Assembly (NCBI GenBank): GCA_009663005.1
Contig: VIGQ01001467.1
Span: forward strand, 15,001 to 29,627
DNA length: 14,627 nt
DNA from: Actinidia chinensis
Taxonomy: Eukaryota > Streptophyta > Magnoliopsida > Ericales > Actinidiaceae
Reading direction: 5' to 3'
The notes under the pieces are model-generated. The model was given only the letters and a program-made list of their open reading frames with translations. It was not told where the DNA came from and did no database searches. The translations under genes and the position numbers were made by a program. Below, piece after piece: positions 1-8,279 of this stretch (position 1 is its first letter; each line of letters begins with the position of its first letter).

Positions 1-879
1 AACCCTTAAGGGTGTCCATACATGTTAGTTTGGTAGACCCCGCGTACTTAAGGTTTACCAATTACTTCAACTTTAACTACGAGTTAGTTTGCTTCCCAGT
101 TTGGGTAAAACTTAAGAACTCCCTCTGGAACTAATGGAGAGAACATTCTTCTGACAAGATTTGCTCTATACTTGGAAAATCATTTTATACCGACAATTAT
201 TGCTCGGCCAGAATGATCTCAGATGCTAGTGTGTTAGTTGGAGGTGATGTTCAAACCTTTGATGACTGCATGATAGAAATCACTATGCCAGATGGTGAAC
301 CTCGCAACCAACTATATTCCTACGAGAATATGCCTGTTTTCTTTTTCTTGCTCACATTACCAATAGTAGGGCCCTCTACGAATGGTTGCAAAAACCTGGA
401 AAAATTTACAATTGCCGGATAGGTAGCTAAGAACCAAGATATTGTTTGGGACTTGGATTGTAAGAATATAGCTGGGGAAGCAATTCTGGATAGGAGGCAA
501 ATGCATGTCCTTTGAGTACCGCTTAGATGACAGAAACAGACGGAATGGCAGGGACAATCTGGTGATTATTATTTATTTTGTGTATAGTGCTATCGAATGG
601 CAAGAAGTATTAAATAGGTCGGAGGCTTCTTCTGATCGCCTACTCTGAGGGGCCTAATGCCCTTTGGGACATATAAAGAGACCGGGTCCACTCTATGTAG
701 AAGAACAACAATCTAAAGCCAAAGCAAGAGAGTTAGGGTGCTGAAGCCTAGAACAAAGGCAGAGATGAGAGACCCAGGTCAGAAATTAAAGCTAGTCACT
801 AACCATTCCAAGTCTTAATGGGCGGTCACCAGTACTGAATCAACACTGTCGAAAAAACCCGTAGATAGCAAGTTAAAAC
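1..879 (+). pseudogene. LINE A ORF1 remnant (DUF4283-like domain and broken zinc knuckle)
   Basis: ORF1 of plant L1 elements encodes an RNA-binding, nucleocapsid-like protein. One frame reads from 93 to 422 with a single stop at 132-134. It begins FPVWVKLKN, followed by WREH, KICSILGKSFYTDNY, then ISDASVLVGGDV and ITMPDGEPRNQ. This matches the plant ORF1 pattern 'FPVWVKL.NLPLEYW...L..I...LG.P...D...' and the 'RISYARVLVEVD...PDG' block. The following segment (about 325-420) should be a CCHC-type knuckle. Its last cysteine (GCKN) is present, but the earlier Cys/His positions are lost. From 423 to 879 similarity is faint, with scattered stops; a basic stretch near 720-800 (KPRTKAEMRDPGQ, then VTN) resembles the poorly conserved ORF1 tail. 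The start lies left of the window. The frame is cut at 879 by the hAT insertion. Confidence 0.7.
872..879. repeat. Left target-site duplication of the hAT element (GTTAAAAC)
   Basis: The 8 bases GTTAAAAC immediately precede the left terminal inverted repeat. They recur exactly at 5957-5964, immediately after the right terminal repeat. Eight-base duplications are the signature of hAT superfamily insertion. Confidence 0.88.
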
Positions 880-896
880 CTATGTTGCGCGGACTC
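880..896 (+). repeat. Left terminal inverted repeat of the hAT element
   Basis: CTATGTTGCGCGGACTC is imperfectly inverted-complementary to the right end at 5938-5956, with one base difference at position 4 and small differences after position 9. Weaker GC-rich similarity extends inward to about 940, including a CCGACA motif. Confidence 0.82.
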
Positions 897-972
897 GCCC
901 ATTTTCTGACGGAGTACCCGTTTCGACACAGATCCGACAAACAGACTGAGAAAATTTAGCTAATTATGCTCG

Positions 973-977
<5 letters not shown>

Positions 978-1017
<40 letters not shown>
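978..1017. repeat. (GA)20 microsatellite
   Basis: An uninterrupted 40-bp GA dinucleotide run lies just inside the left end of the hAT element. Such runs are common and length-variable in plant DNA. Nothing nearby indicates a promoter role. Confidence 0.97.
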
Positions 1018-1018
<1 letters not shown>

Positions 1019-1326
1019 GACTTTGAGAACCTTGTAGCCTCTGGGGTTGTCGCCGCTCTAACACGCTGACGTTTCTCTGAAACCCCAGCTCACTCTGAGG
1101 ACCATTAACTACGGAATTTTGTAAGCATCCCCCCAGCTACCGGCGCGTCAATTGTAGACGACCAAGCTGGATTTTATGGGCTTCTGGTCCAACAACAGTA
1201 AATAGATTACTATAGGGCCCAATTTCGTTTGGAGAGTGATTTTTTACACTATTTTCAAAAAAAATGTTTTGTTATTAGGCAAAGTTACAAAAATGACCCT
1301 TTGTTTTAATATTTTCCTGTACTTTT

Positions 1327-1803
1327 GGCCTCGTTTGATAATTGTAATAGAATTGGTAGGATTAGTAATGAGGTAAGATTAGGGATTGGGATGATAATGA
1401 GTAGGGATTAGTAATGAGGGCAATCGTCCGAAGGGGGTGTTTGGTTGCAACGGGATTAGACAGTGGGATTAGTAAATCACAGGGTAATGTGTCAATAGTG
1501 TCAAAACTTCATAGAATTTTTTCATTAAATTTCATTTTCATACTTACCCTTATTTACACAATATACCAATATCAAGGGTAAAAAAAAATCTCATTTGGAG
1601 ACCTAGGATTAGAGGGATTGTTAACCCACCCATCCCCCCCATGGTGGATTAGCATACCCCATTTGGGGGGATTAGTAGTCCGATCCGACTATTAGTCCGG
1701 TCATTAATGGTCAACCAAACACGGGTTTGGGGGCCCCCCACGGACTCCTAATCCCAATCCCATCCCCTCCCCCTCCCTAAAACCCGGTTTATCAAACAGG
1801 GCC
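1327..1803. mobile_element. Outer MITE, Tourist-like, palindromic
   Basis: The left end GGCCTCGTTTGATAA (1327-1341) is inverted at the right end, where the minus strand reads GGCCCTGTTTGATAA (1803-1789). The inner nine bases GTTTGATAA match perfectly. Both arms carry GGGATTAG / GGGATTGGG motifs on one side and CTAATCCC / CCAATCCC on the other, so the element could fold on itself. No coding capacity is seen. A clear 3-bp TA-rich target duplication, expected for Tourist/Harbinger MITEs, could not be found; the flanks are TTT and CTT. Assignment to Tourist/PIF-Harbinger rests on the overall motif style. The element is itself interrupted by a second MITE. Confidence 0.65.
1433..1725. mobile_element. 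Inner MITE nested in the outer MITE
   Basis: The left end GGGGGTGTTTGGTTG and right end CAACCAAACACGGG contain a perfect 11-bp inverted repeat (1437-1447 with 1712-1722). 'GGGTGTTTGGTTG' is a very common Tourist-like terminus in plants. Internal GGGATTAG / GGATTAG repeats resemble those of the outer element, so the two belong to related families. The length is about 293 bp with no coding potential. No unambiguous target duplication is visible at the junctions. Confidence 0.68.
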
Positions 1804-3310
1804 CTTGAATACAGCCGAGAGTAAAACTTGTGAAATGTGTTTAATAGCTTTTATTTTTATTTTGAAAGGGTAACTGTAGAGTGTTTCTAAAAAAAACTTC
1901 GAAAATCTATAAAATAATAAAATAAGCTTTGCCAAACACGTACTGAAAAACGTGAATTAGTTTGCGTACAAAATATACAGCTATTACACCCATATTATCG
2001 ATAAATACTCTATCTCACATGAGTTGTGAATTTTATATCCAAGTGATGGGGTAATTCTTGTACGTATCCCTCTAATTGTTTCTAAAGGCTTGCTTTCTCG
2101 TTAATATTCCCGCAAGTTCATGAATCCCCATTAAATACAGGCACAAAAAAAAAAAACTGCCTGTTTTTCATCATAATACCCAATAGCGTATGTGTTTTTA
2201 ATTCTATTACATTTTTTTTTTTAAAAAAGACTTTATATAATAATTTATTTATGCGCAAACTATCTACCCAGTTTTAACCAAATCGGTAATATTTACATTT
2301 TGTTAAGTTTGAGTTATTTTTTGCATTTTTTCTAATTTACCAACATCTCGATATACTTGCAAATCGTTTATTTCAACCTTAAAACCAATAATTTATACAA
2401 AATTAAATGCAATATTCATCACGTAAATAAATTTTTATGGATCTTCCTTTCCTTTTAATTTTTTCCTATACCTAATTTTTATACACTTGTAACATTTTAA
2501 GTCACACTTTTCTAGAGAAACGAATAGCAAAAAATTAAATAATAATAGCCGATAAAAGGAATTTGAATGTTCATATGCATCAAGCCAATAACTTCACTAA
2601 TCAAAAGTCTTATTCCTATTTTCAATTTTATGAAAGATTCTAACTTATGCACAGTAAAACAGCAAAAAAATAAAAATAAATAAAGGGTTAATTACCTTTA
2701 CACCCCTAAATAAATTTATGCATACAAAGTCTACAGATAATTTGTCATATTCTAAACCAATACATTCTAATTAGACTATTCGCTTAAGATTTTTTAGAAT
2801 GGGTCTCATTGCTAAAATCATTTTTCTTCTCAATGAACAAGTATAATTTTGTTTGTCATACTCTACATCCAGCGAAGTTTAAGATTATGACTAACTCATC
2901 ACGATGGTAAATTTCACGTTTGGTACACTATAAAGCTCGTTCGCTTGCCAAAAAAATTATCCGAATAAAAAATCCAACAAGATCGGTAACCAGATATTGA
3001 ATCACATTTTTAAATAATTAATATGCCTCGAAAAGCTAAATCACGTGGCAACATATCCTATCCTAAGCTATATACATGGGTTGTATATCATAGTTAATCC
3101 AACGAAATGTCGTCCCTATTTATCTCCAGTTTTTTTAAAAAAACAAACCATGCGTAAGGGATTATCCTTGAAAAAAAGAACCTAGCAAACTCTTCATTGG
3201 CGATTATTCTTCCCAAATGTAAAAGTAATATTTCCACCAAACAAATATTAAACTCACCAAACGGTTATTCTCCATCTTTTTATCATCCAAATAAGATTTG
3301 TTCACCAATC
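1804..3310. other. AT-rich non-coding hAT interior, no gene seen
   Basis: This 1.5-kb stretch between the MITEs and the presumed transposase 5' end has no long open frame and no recognisable protein motif on either strand. It is AT-rich with many A and T runs. A short hairpin with 7-bp perfect arms (ACAGGCA at 2137-2143, TGCCTGT at 2158-2164) has a poly-A loop. At about 2684-2707 the sequence GGGTTAATTACCTTTACACC resembles termini of other small plant repeats, but no inverted partner was found. It is probably 5' regulatory or spacer DNA of the hAT element plus unrecognised decayed repeats. Confidence 0.6.
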
Positions 3311-3430
3311 AACCTAGGGTTTCGTTGACTATAGACCGAGAAGAATACAAGGTGAGTGCTTTCTTGCTAAATGTTTTCAATATGATTTTTAAAAACCCAT
3401 CATAGACATTTCTTTTTTGCACAATCATAG
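3311..3430 (+). other. Possible 5' untranslated exon and short intron of the hAT transposase gene
   Basis: An AACCTAGGGTTTCG stretch, common in plant 5' leaders, is followed by the splice-donor-like junction AAG|GTGAGTGC at 3351/3352. A pyrimidine-rich TTTCTTTTTTGCA stretch then ends in a possible acceptor, CATAG, at 3430, directly before an ATG at 3431. This would give a 79-nt intron. That ATG opens only 14 codons before a stop at 3473 and runs through a poly-G tract, so the region is damaged. The exon model is inference from motifs alone. Confidence 0.33.
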
Positions 3431-5612
3431 ATGGTTAGCGCGGGGGGTGCGGGGGGGGGCTTACACGTGGAATAGATCATAGAAGATGTTCCTCACTCCA
3501 CCTTCATTACATCAAATATACCAAATCCCTAAGTTTGAGAAGAATTTCACAGGCATGGGGAACCCAATCGGCAAAGCTTTTTGTTTCCAGAAGCCTATAA
3601 GTTGACAGCTAAAACCTCTTGATTTCCATCCAAATCACATTATACGGATTCTGTAACTTGGTCAAGAACTCTCCAGCCTCCAAAAATACTTCATCCCAAT
3701 CTTTGGTCCATCAAACTACTCAAGAGCTAGATTTGATGATAAGCCTTGGGAATCATGCGCAGGTGTTACCTTGGGTATGGTGGCGGGGGGGGAGGAAAGG
3801 GAAAACAAAAACTTGGGTGTGCAGATTACTGCCATAAGAGAGTTGGGATCGTACTACAAAAGGGAAAGGCCACCTGATGAGGCTACCTCGCACACAATTG
3901 AAGGTTGCTCAGCCGTAAGTGATGACGTACTGGCAGCCATAAAAAGGGAGTATGAAGCAAAGATGAAGCTAGAAGGCTGAACTAGCCCTCAAGGCAAGGA
4001 AAAAAAAAAGCTGAGTATGTCTCTATACCAGAAGGTTCAGACCTTATCAAACAGAAAAAATGCAAGGGAATGGCCTCTCAAGGTGCTTTACCTTCGGCAT
4101 TCACGTTGCTCAGAGAGGATGTTGCTGATAAGAGAGTGCTGGTGTTTATGCTAGTGGTTGCATATCAAGTTTGCAAGATCCCCTATTTCGAAAGTACTCG
4201 CATGGACCCTTGCAAATAGCAGGTTTATTATCCCCTCGCTCCATTATTGCAATTATTTTTTTGTAAGATTTATCACTTGTTATTAGAGTACTCATTGTCC
4301 TTGCATGTTGTAGGTTGGAGGTTTATGTTACCTCAATCATAAAATAGGTTGTGTGAAAACTTTGGTTGGGCCCAAGAAAAAGAGCCATTGTCAAAAGGTT
4401 ACTGCACCCAATCAAGGTACTGGGGAAGAAAGGTGTCTCATTGGTTCTGAGGGTGGTCTGATAGGCAAAGCAGGCCTTTGGATTAACATAATGGCGGCAT
4501 CTCGGGAGGGATCATAGGTTTAAAAGGCCATTGATGCAAGAGTGGAACCACCAAGGATGCCAGAGTAGTTGCAAACTATTCGTGCAAACAGATCAACGAT
4601 TTTTGGGAGAAGTTAATTGTGGTCTAGATTGTTACCGACAACGCACCTCAAAAATAAAAGGCGCTGGGTTAACCATTGAAGAAAATACCCACATGTATTT
4701 TTGAATCCGTGTGTGTCTCACAACCTCAATTGGGCCTTGAAGCGCATCTGTGAGCCAGGAGAAAGTCCACCTCAGTATACCCAATGTAAGTGGATTCAAA
4801 TTTGGTTAAGCAATGCCAAGATTATTCATAACTATTCTCAATCATGGATGGTAAAATTATATCTTAAATCGGTACTCAAATCTTAAAATTGCTAAGTGCG
4901 ATAGAAACTGGATTTGCAATCTATTTGATCACAGCTAAACGTTAAGGGAGGTTAAGACATCTGCTTGAAAAAAGGTGATGGATTCAAATTGGAAAAATAT
5001 ATAGGGCAGATGGAAACCCTTGAGCTGAAAATAAGCTCGTGATGGTGAAAAATACATTGTTGAGACACAATTTTGGGATCAATTGATTATCTTTTAAGTT
5101 TTCACCGAAAACCGATGTGGACCTGTGAGGATAGCTGACAAGGAGACTCCAGTTTTGCATCTCAAATATGATATGTGGGTACAGCTCTGCTTTAAATTGC
5201 TTTTCAGTCCAGCATCTTCATCTTGATATGAGAGAAATTGGAAGCACCTTTCTGTGATTCAGTGTGTGGAAGAGAAACGCCTCGCAACAAGTCGAGCTGA
5301 AGACTTAGGCTTTGTGCATTGCAATCTCGGCCTACTCTCAAGGAACAGAGCACGAAGTAATTGAAGGGCCTTCAAAAATATGGCGACATAAGTTCCACTT
5401 GTTCCCTAACATTTAACAATGTATGTATTTACTGTTTACCTTACATTTAAAGTTGTTTTATATGAGTTTTGTAGGGTGGAGACCAGTTTGATATTGATGG
5501 ACAAGAGATGATAGAACTTGCACAGCTTTCTCTTGATGAACCGGAGTTGGAGGGGATCACATTTCAAGAGGTTGAGGAGAGTGAAGAACAGCTGAATGGA
5601 GATGAATGTTAG
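3431..5612 (+). pseudogene. Decayed hAT transposase gene (BED finger, DUF659-like core, dimerisation domain)
   Basis: hAT transposases excise and reinsert the element using an RNase H-like core. Recognisable blocks in order: a BED-finger tail near 3830-3970 (a His/Cys pair then SAVSDDVLAAIKREYEAK); a WSDRQ block at 4454-4468; KAIDA near 4521-4536; TDNAP at 4634-4648, carrying a conserved core Asp; CVSHNLNWALKRICEPGE from about 4710; MDSNWKN near 4978-5000; RIADKETPVLHL near 5130-5165; then ERNW at 5230-5241 and the dimerisation signature with RAEDLGFVH and NLGLLSR up to about 5344. The SDGWSD-type block with the first catalytic Asp is damaged (SEGG, then a shift before WSD). Several frameshifts and stops occur throughout. 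The segment expected between DMW and the dimerisation domain is missing at about 5177. The 3' exon at 5475-5612 is intact. Confidence 0.85.
5475..5612 (+). pseudogene. Intact last exon of the hAT transposase pseudogene (acidic C-terminal tail)
   Basis: After the acceptor-like TTTTGTAG at 5467-5474, an open frame of 45 codons runs to TAG at 5610-5612. It begins GGDQFDID and contains the block ELAQLSLDEPELEGITF, which is typical of the extreme C terminus of plant DUF659/hAT-dimerisation proteins. It is strongly acidic (EVEESEEQ). The preceding coding part ends near 5390 (GPSKIWR in a shifted frame), implying an intron of roughly 80-90 nt whose donor is degraded. This is the only stretch of the gene that still reads without damage. 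It is listed apart from the parent pseudogene because its boundaries and frame are clear. Confidence 0.75.
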
Positions 5613-5834
5613 GAAGTTGCAAGCATAAGTAATAATAGCTAGTTTGTGATGTTTTTGGTTTTAATTTTGGACTAAGTAAGACATCTTTCTTTTGTTTTTT
5701 GTTTTGAGCTATGGATTTGGAATGAATTTGGGTGGTTTATGTAAGACAAGTAAATGTTTATGAATGCCAGTTTGTATTAATTAAGCTTATCAATCTTTTA
5801 TGAGAAATATATTGTAAAAATTATAGTAGTTACG
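5613..5834 (+). other. hAT 3' untranslated and subterminal region
   Basis: AT-rich, non-coding sequence lies between the transposase stop and the GC-rich right subterminal zone. T-rich stretches (5683-5705) and AATGAATTTG-like motifs would suit a 3' untranslated region, but no single convincing polyadenylation signal stands out. Confidence 0.45.
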
Positions 5835-5880
5835 TATCCCCGTACTCTTGTCCAATCTTGATCCATATCCCCGAATCTTG
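5835..5880 (+). repeat. Subterminal direct repeat near the right hAT end
   Basis: TATCCCCGTACTCTTG (5835-5850) and TATCCCCGAATCTTG (5866-5880) are near-identical and in the same orientation, 31 bp apart. Short subterminal repeats of this kind are known transposase-binding sites in Ac-like hAT elements. That role here is inference. Confidence 0.55.
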
Positions 5881-5937
5881 TTTTTCAAGTGAGGTGTCCG
5901 ACACCTAAATTCACACCCGCACCCGGTTTTCGTACCC

Positions 5938-5956
5938 GAGGTCCGAAGCAACCTAG
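5938..5956 (-). repeat. Right terminal inverted repeat of the hAT element
   Basis: Read on the minus strand it begins CTAGGTTGCTTCGGACCTC and pairs with the left end at 880-896. It abuts the right copy of the target duplication. Confidence 0.82.
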
Positions 5957-5964
5957 GTTAAAAC
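5957..5964. repeat. Right target-site duplication of the hAT element (GTTAAAAC)
   Basis: An exact copy of the 8 bases at 872-879. Removing 880-5956 and one copy restores a continuous LINE A ORF1 region. Confidence 0.88.
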
Positions 5965-6184
5965 TACAGCAACTCTGGGTAATGCTATCTACTTCCAGCA
6001 AGCTCAACAAGTTTCCAGTGGAGAATTGAGGCATAAGCTGCAGGCTCTCATCCCAGATACAAAGAAAAAGAAAGACAAAAAGCATCCAGCTAAGTCTGAA
6101 ATGCAAATGCTGAACGCAGTGCAAATAAGAGGAGTGACTCCCCTATTAGCTAGCTGTAATGATAGGATCATGTTGGAATATTAG
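5957..6184 (+). pseudogene. LINE A ORF1 C-terminal tail, open for 75 codons
   Basis: One plus frame is open from the hAT junction to TAG at 6182-6184. Its product contains FQQAQQVSSGELRHKLQ and a lysine-rich patch (DTKKKKDKK), the low-complexity basic character of plant L1 ORF1 tails. Its last 26 bases overlap the start of the ORF2 frame (ATG at 6159) in a different frame. The upstream match across the hAT insertion is poor because of stops, including one two codons left of the TSD in this frame. Identity as ORF1 tail rests on position and composition. Confidence 0.55.
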
Positions 6185-6472
6185 GGGTTTCAATAAACCC
6201 CTGAATCAAAATAGGGTTCTCAACCACATGCAAAGGAATAAGGTGGATATCATGGGTATTTTGGAGACATAACTCATTCACAAGGGTTTAGGTATATTGT
6301 TCAAGCTCAAGTTCCAGTGGGGCAACTTTGATAACTTCATCAGCATCCAATGGTAGATTTTGAACACCTGGAATGCCTTACAAGATAACTTAGATGATAG
6401 ACTGCTCAGAGCAAATTAATGTCACTATCTAGCCACATGTAAGTTTCTAATATTCATTTTGTATATCCTTTG
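6159..6472 (+). pseudogene. LINE A ORF2 endonuclease, N-terminal part
   Basis: ORF2 of L1 elements starts with an apurinic-endonuclease-like (EEP) domain that nicks target DNA. An ATG at 6159 opens a frame reading CWNIRGFNKPLNQNRV, then KVDIMGILET, and stops at TAA 6270-6272 where plant L1 proteins have the Lys of 'LETK'. The catalytic Asn (WNIRG) and Glu (LET) are both present. Beyond the stop, shifted frames still give WGNFDNF, ILNTWN and ATCKF, matching the block 'WNP...V.C.....C' of the family. The domain is cut after 6472 by the solo LTR and continues at 8280. Confidence 0.8.
6468..6472. repeat. Left target-site duplication of the solo LTR (CTTTG)
   Basis: CTTTG directly precedes the TG of the LTR and recurs exactly at 8275-8279, directly after the terminal CA. 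Five-base duplications are usual for LTR retrotransposons. Confidence 0.85.
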
Positions 6473-8274
6473 TGTCACGCCCTAAAATTCATAACCCAAA
6501 GTACCTAAACTCCACGTAGGACGAAGTCAAGACTTCATAGTAATTCCTTTCAATAGCAAAGTCAGACAAAACATATCCCACCATTTGTAGTAAACAAGTT
6601 CTATCCCTACGTCCATAACCCGAATGCATAAGTACCAATTTTAAAGGTTATTACAATAACCAATAGTCAAAAATTTTATAAATAGAAGTTACAAAACCAT
6701 CTTTCAAAAATATGAAACAAGATGAAAAATACCTCAGGCCATGAACTCCAATGTCATGCAACCACACTCAAGCATCCATCTCATGCTCCCATTCCGAGTA
6801 CTAAAAATTATATAGGTTTGATCTCCGAGCCCAGTGAAAAACTATTCGACCTTCGCTAGGTGTATGAACAGGATCATGATGAATGAGTTATAATGATTGA
6901 CACAACCAATGGGTAAGGATAGAGAACAAAAGACTTTAACTCCACCACTAATTACCCAACACGTGTTCATATGTCTAAACTATGTCCAATGTCCCGAATT
7001 AAGTTTTAAAATATCCCACCAAAATCAAACAATTACCAAAGTCTCGTTTTCTCATAATTGCAAATATATTTTCGGCCAAATTACATCAAAGTGGTCCGAA
7101 TACACCAAAATCGTATTTCATAAAAATACGCATCAATTTTAGTAGGGAAGTATCCCGCTGCCGGAGTTTATGGCTCCGTGCACCCCCGTCGATTTCGTGG
7201 GCTCCGTGCACCTAAAAGGCTATGGACACCAAATGGGTGATCCCTAGAGTTTCCTTTTATCCATTAATATCATCTCAAACAATTTGCCTTTAAAAACTCC
7301 CAACAAGTCCCATTTAGCCAAATTCACCGTTTTTGTCCAGAAATCTCACGCGCGTGTATAATTCATAAAACTAGAAATTTATTAAATCACATGTCCAAGG
7401 TTTTTAAATTCATGTTATCAAGGTGAATTCGGTGTCCAAATGGTGATAGGGTCAAAATACGAAAGGAATGAACATCGGGGGCCAAATGGACATCAAGATG
7501 GGAGGAATCATCCAAACAGAGTATAGGTGCTGAAAAAACAGGGGCCAGCCACCTAACCGGGCAGCACTGCAAATTTTCACCCTAGAGTGTGGACTTTCCC
7601 CCACACAATTGTGAGACAATCAACCATAGGTCAAAATTTTAATATGTAAGCAATAAATGGACATCAACAAGTGTAAATCAACTCACTGGCCTCAAACAGT
7701 TCTCAGTTGTAGATCACAAAATTTAACTCAGACAACCCCACTTTGGAAGCAATGACATTACGAAATAAATTGGAGCACAAGAACAATGCATAGGCTACTA
7801 CACCATCCAATACAACTAAAGAGCGTGATATTCCTTCCTACCTCACGATTTTGAGCTTGGATGATGGCAAGATGAAAACCCTGCCCTCCAATGGAGCTCC
7901 AACTTCCGAAATATTAGTTCTTGGTGCAAATAAACGAGATACAAGCTTCAATACGCGTAGAAGAAGTGATTTTAGGTGTGGGTCCTGAGAGGACTTGAAA
8001 TGTTGGTGAGTTTTTGAGCCTTGAGCAGAACGAATGGAGAAGGAGAGAGAGAGAAGAGCGGCTAATATGTCTGATCTTCTTTTCTTTTTTTCTTTTTTGA
8101 CTAAAGGTCCTATATCTCTCACCCCTTCACACTTTTACCCTTAGACCTGTCAATGTGTACTAACCCACGCCAAAGCATTCTACTACTTCACATTAACCTC
8201 TCCTTAATAAAATTTGCATTCCTCACATAACCCCCCATATTTTGGAAATTTATGCAAATTTTCGGGTCTTTACA
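6473..8274. mobile_element. Putative solo LTR of an LTR retrotransposon (1,802 bp)
   Basis: It starts TGTCACGCCC and ends GGGTCTTTACA, with canonical TG...CA ends in a style common to plant LTRs. It is flanked by exact CTTTG duplications. The interior shows no gag, protease, reverse transcriptase or integrase motif in either direction. The left-end sequence does not recur near the right end, so this is one LTR rather than a short complete element. Solo LTRs form by recombination between the two LTRs of an element. Removing it rejoins the LINE A endonuclease at VYAYN. The strand is not assigned because TG...CA ends are symmetrical. Superfamily (Copia or Gypsy) cannot be told without the internal region. 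Short open frames inside, such as a 94-codon minus-strand one at 7838-8122, have no recognisable motif. Confidence 0.8.
7172..7212 (+). repeat. Short direct repeat within the solo LTR
   Basis: GGCTCCGTGCACC occurs at 7172-7184 and again at 7200-7212. The spacing is 28 bp. No function is suggested by the context. Confidence 0.6.
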
Positions 8275-8279
8275 CTTTG
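8275..8279. repeat. Right target-site duplication of the solo LTR (CTTTG)
   Basis: An exact copy of 6468-6472 immediately after the LTR's terminal CA. Confidence 0.85.

Larger units (their letters stand above)
880..5956 (+). mobile_element. hAT-superfamily DNA transposon, 5,077 bp, non-functional
   Basis: Both ends are visible. The left end begins CTATGTTGCGCGGACTC; the right end read on the minus strand begins CTAGGTTGCTTCGGACC. The two inverted repeats are flanked by an identical 8-bp duplication, GTTAAAAC. The interior carries a decayed hAT transposase gene in plus orientation ending at 5612. The GC-rich subterminal zones (880-940 and 5830-5956) contrast with the AT-rich body, as in a widespread plant hAT family with CTANGTTGC-type ends. 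The element interrupts ORF1 of LINE A and is therefore younger than that LINE. Secondary insertions (a MITE within a MITE) lie between the left end and the transposase. With a broken transposase it could move only if served by another active family member. Confidence 0.88.

Noticed and set aside
978..1017. GA repeat as a GAGA-type promoter element
   Set aside because: No gene start lies nearby; it sits in transposon subterminal DNA and looks like an ordinary microsatellite.
2137..2164. Hairpin with poly-A loop as a terminator or small RNA
   Set aside because: Arms are only 7 bp and the loop is a simple A run in AT-rich DNA; expected by chance.
3619..3837. 72-codon open frame as a hAT N-terminal exon
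   Set aside because: Its translation has no BED-finger or other motif; the recognisable block just downstream is in a different frame (3771-3980).
7838..8122. 94-codon minus-strand frame inside the solo LTR
   Set aside because: No recognisable domain, low-complexity start (EKKKRR) and location within a bounded non-coding LTR; treated as chance.
6473..8274. A complete short LTR retrotransposon or terminal-repeat miniature element
   Set aside because: No repeat of the left end is seen within the right part, so there is no LTR pair; a single LTR explains the ends and the duplication better.
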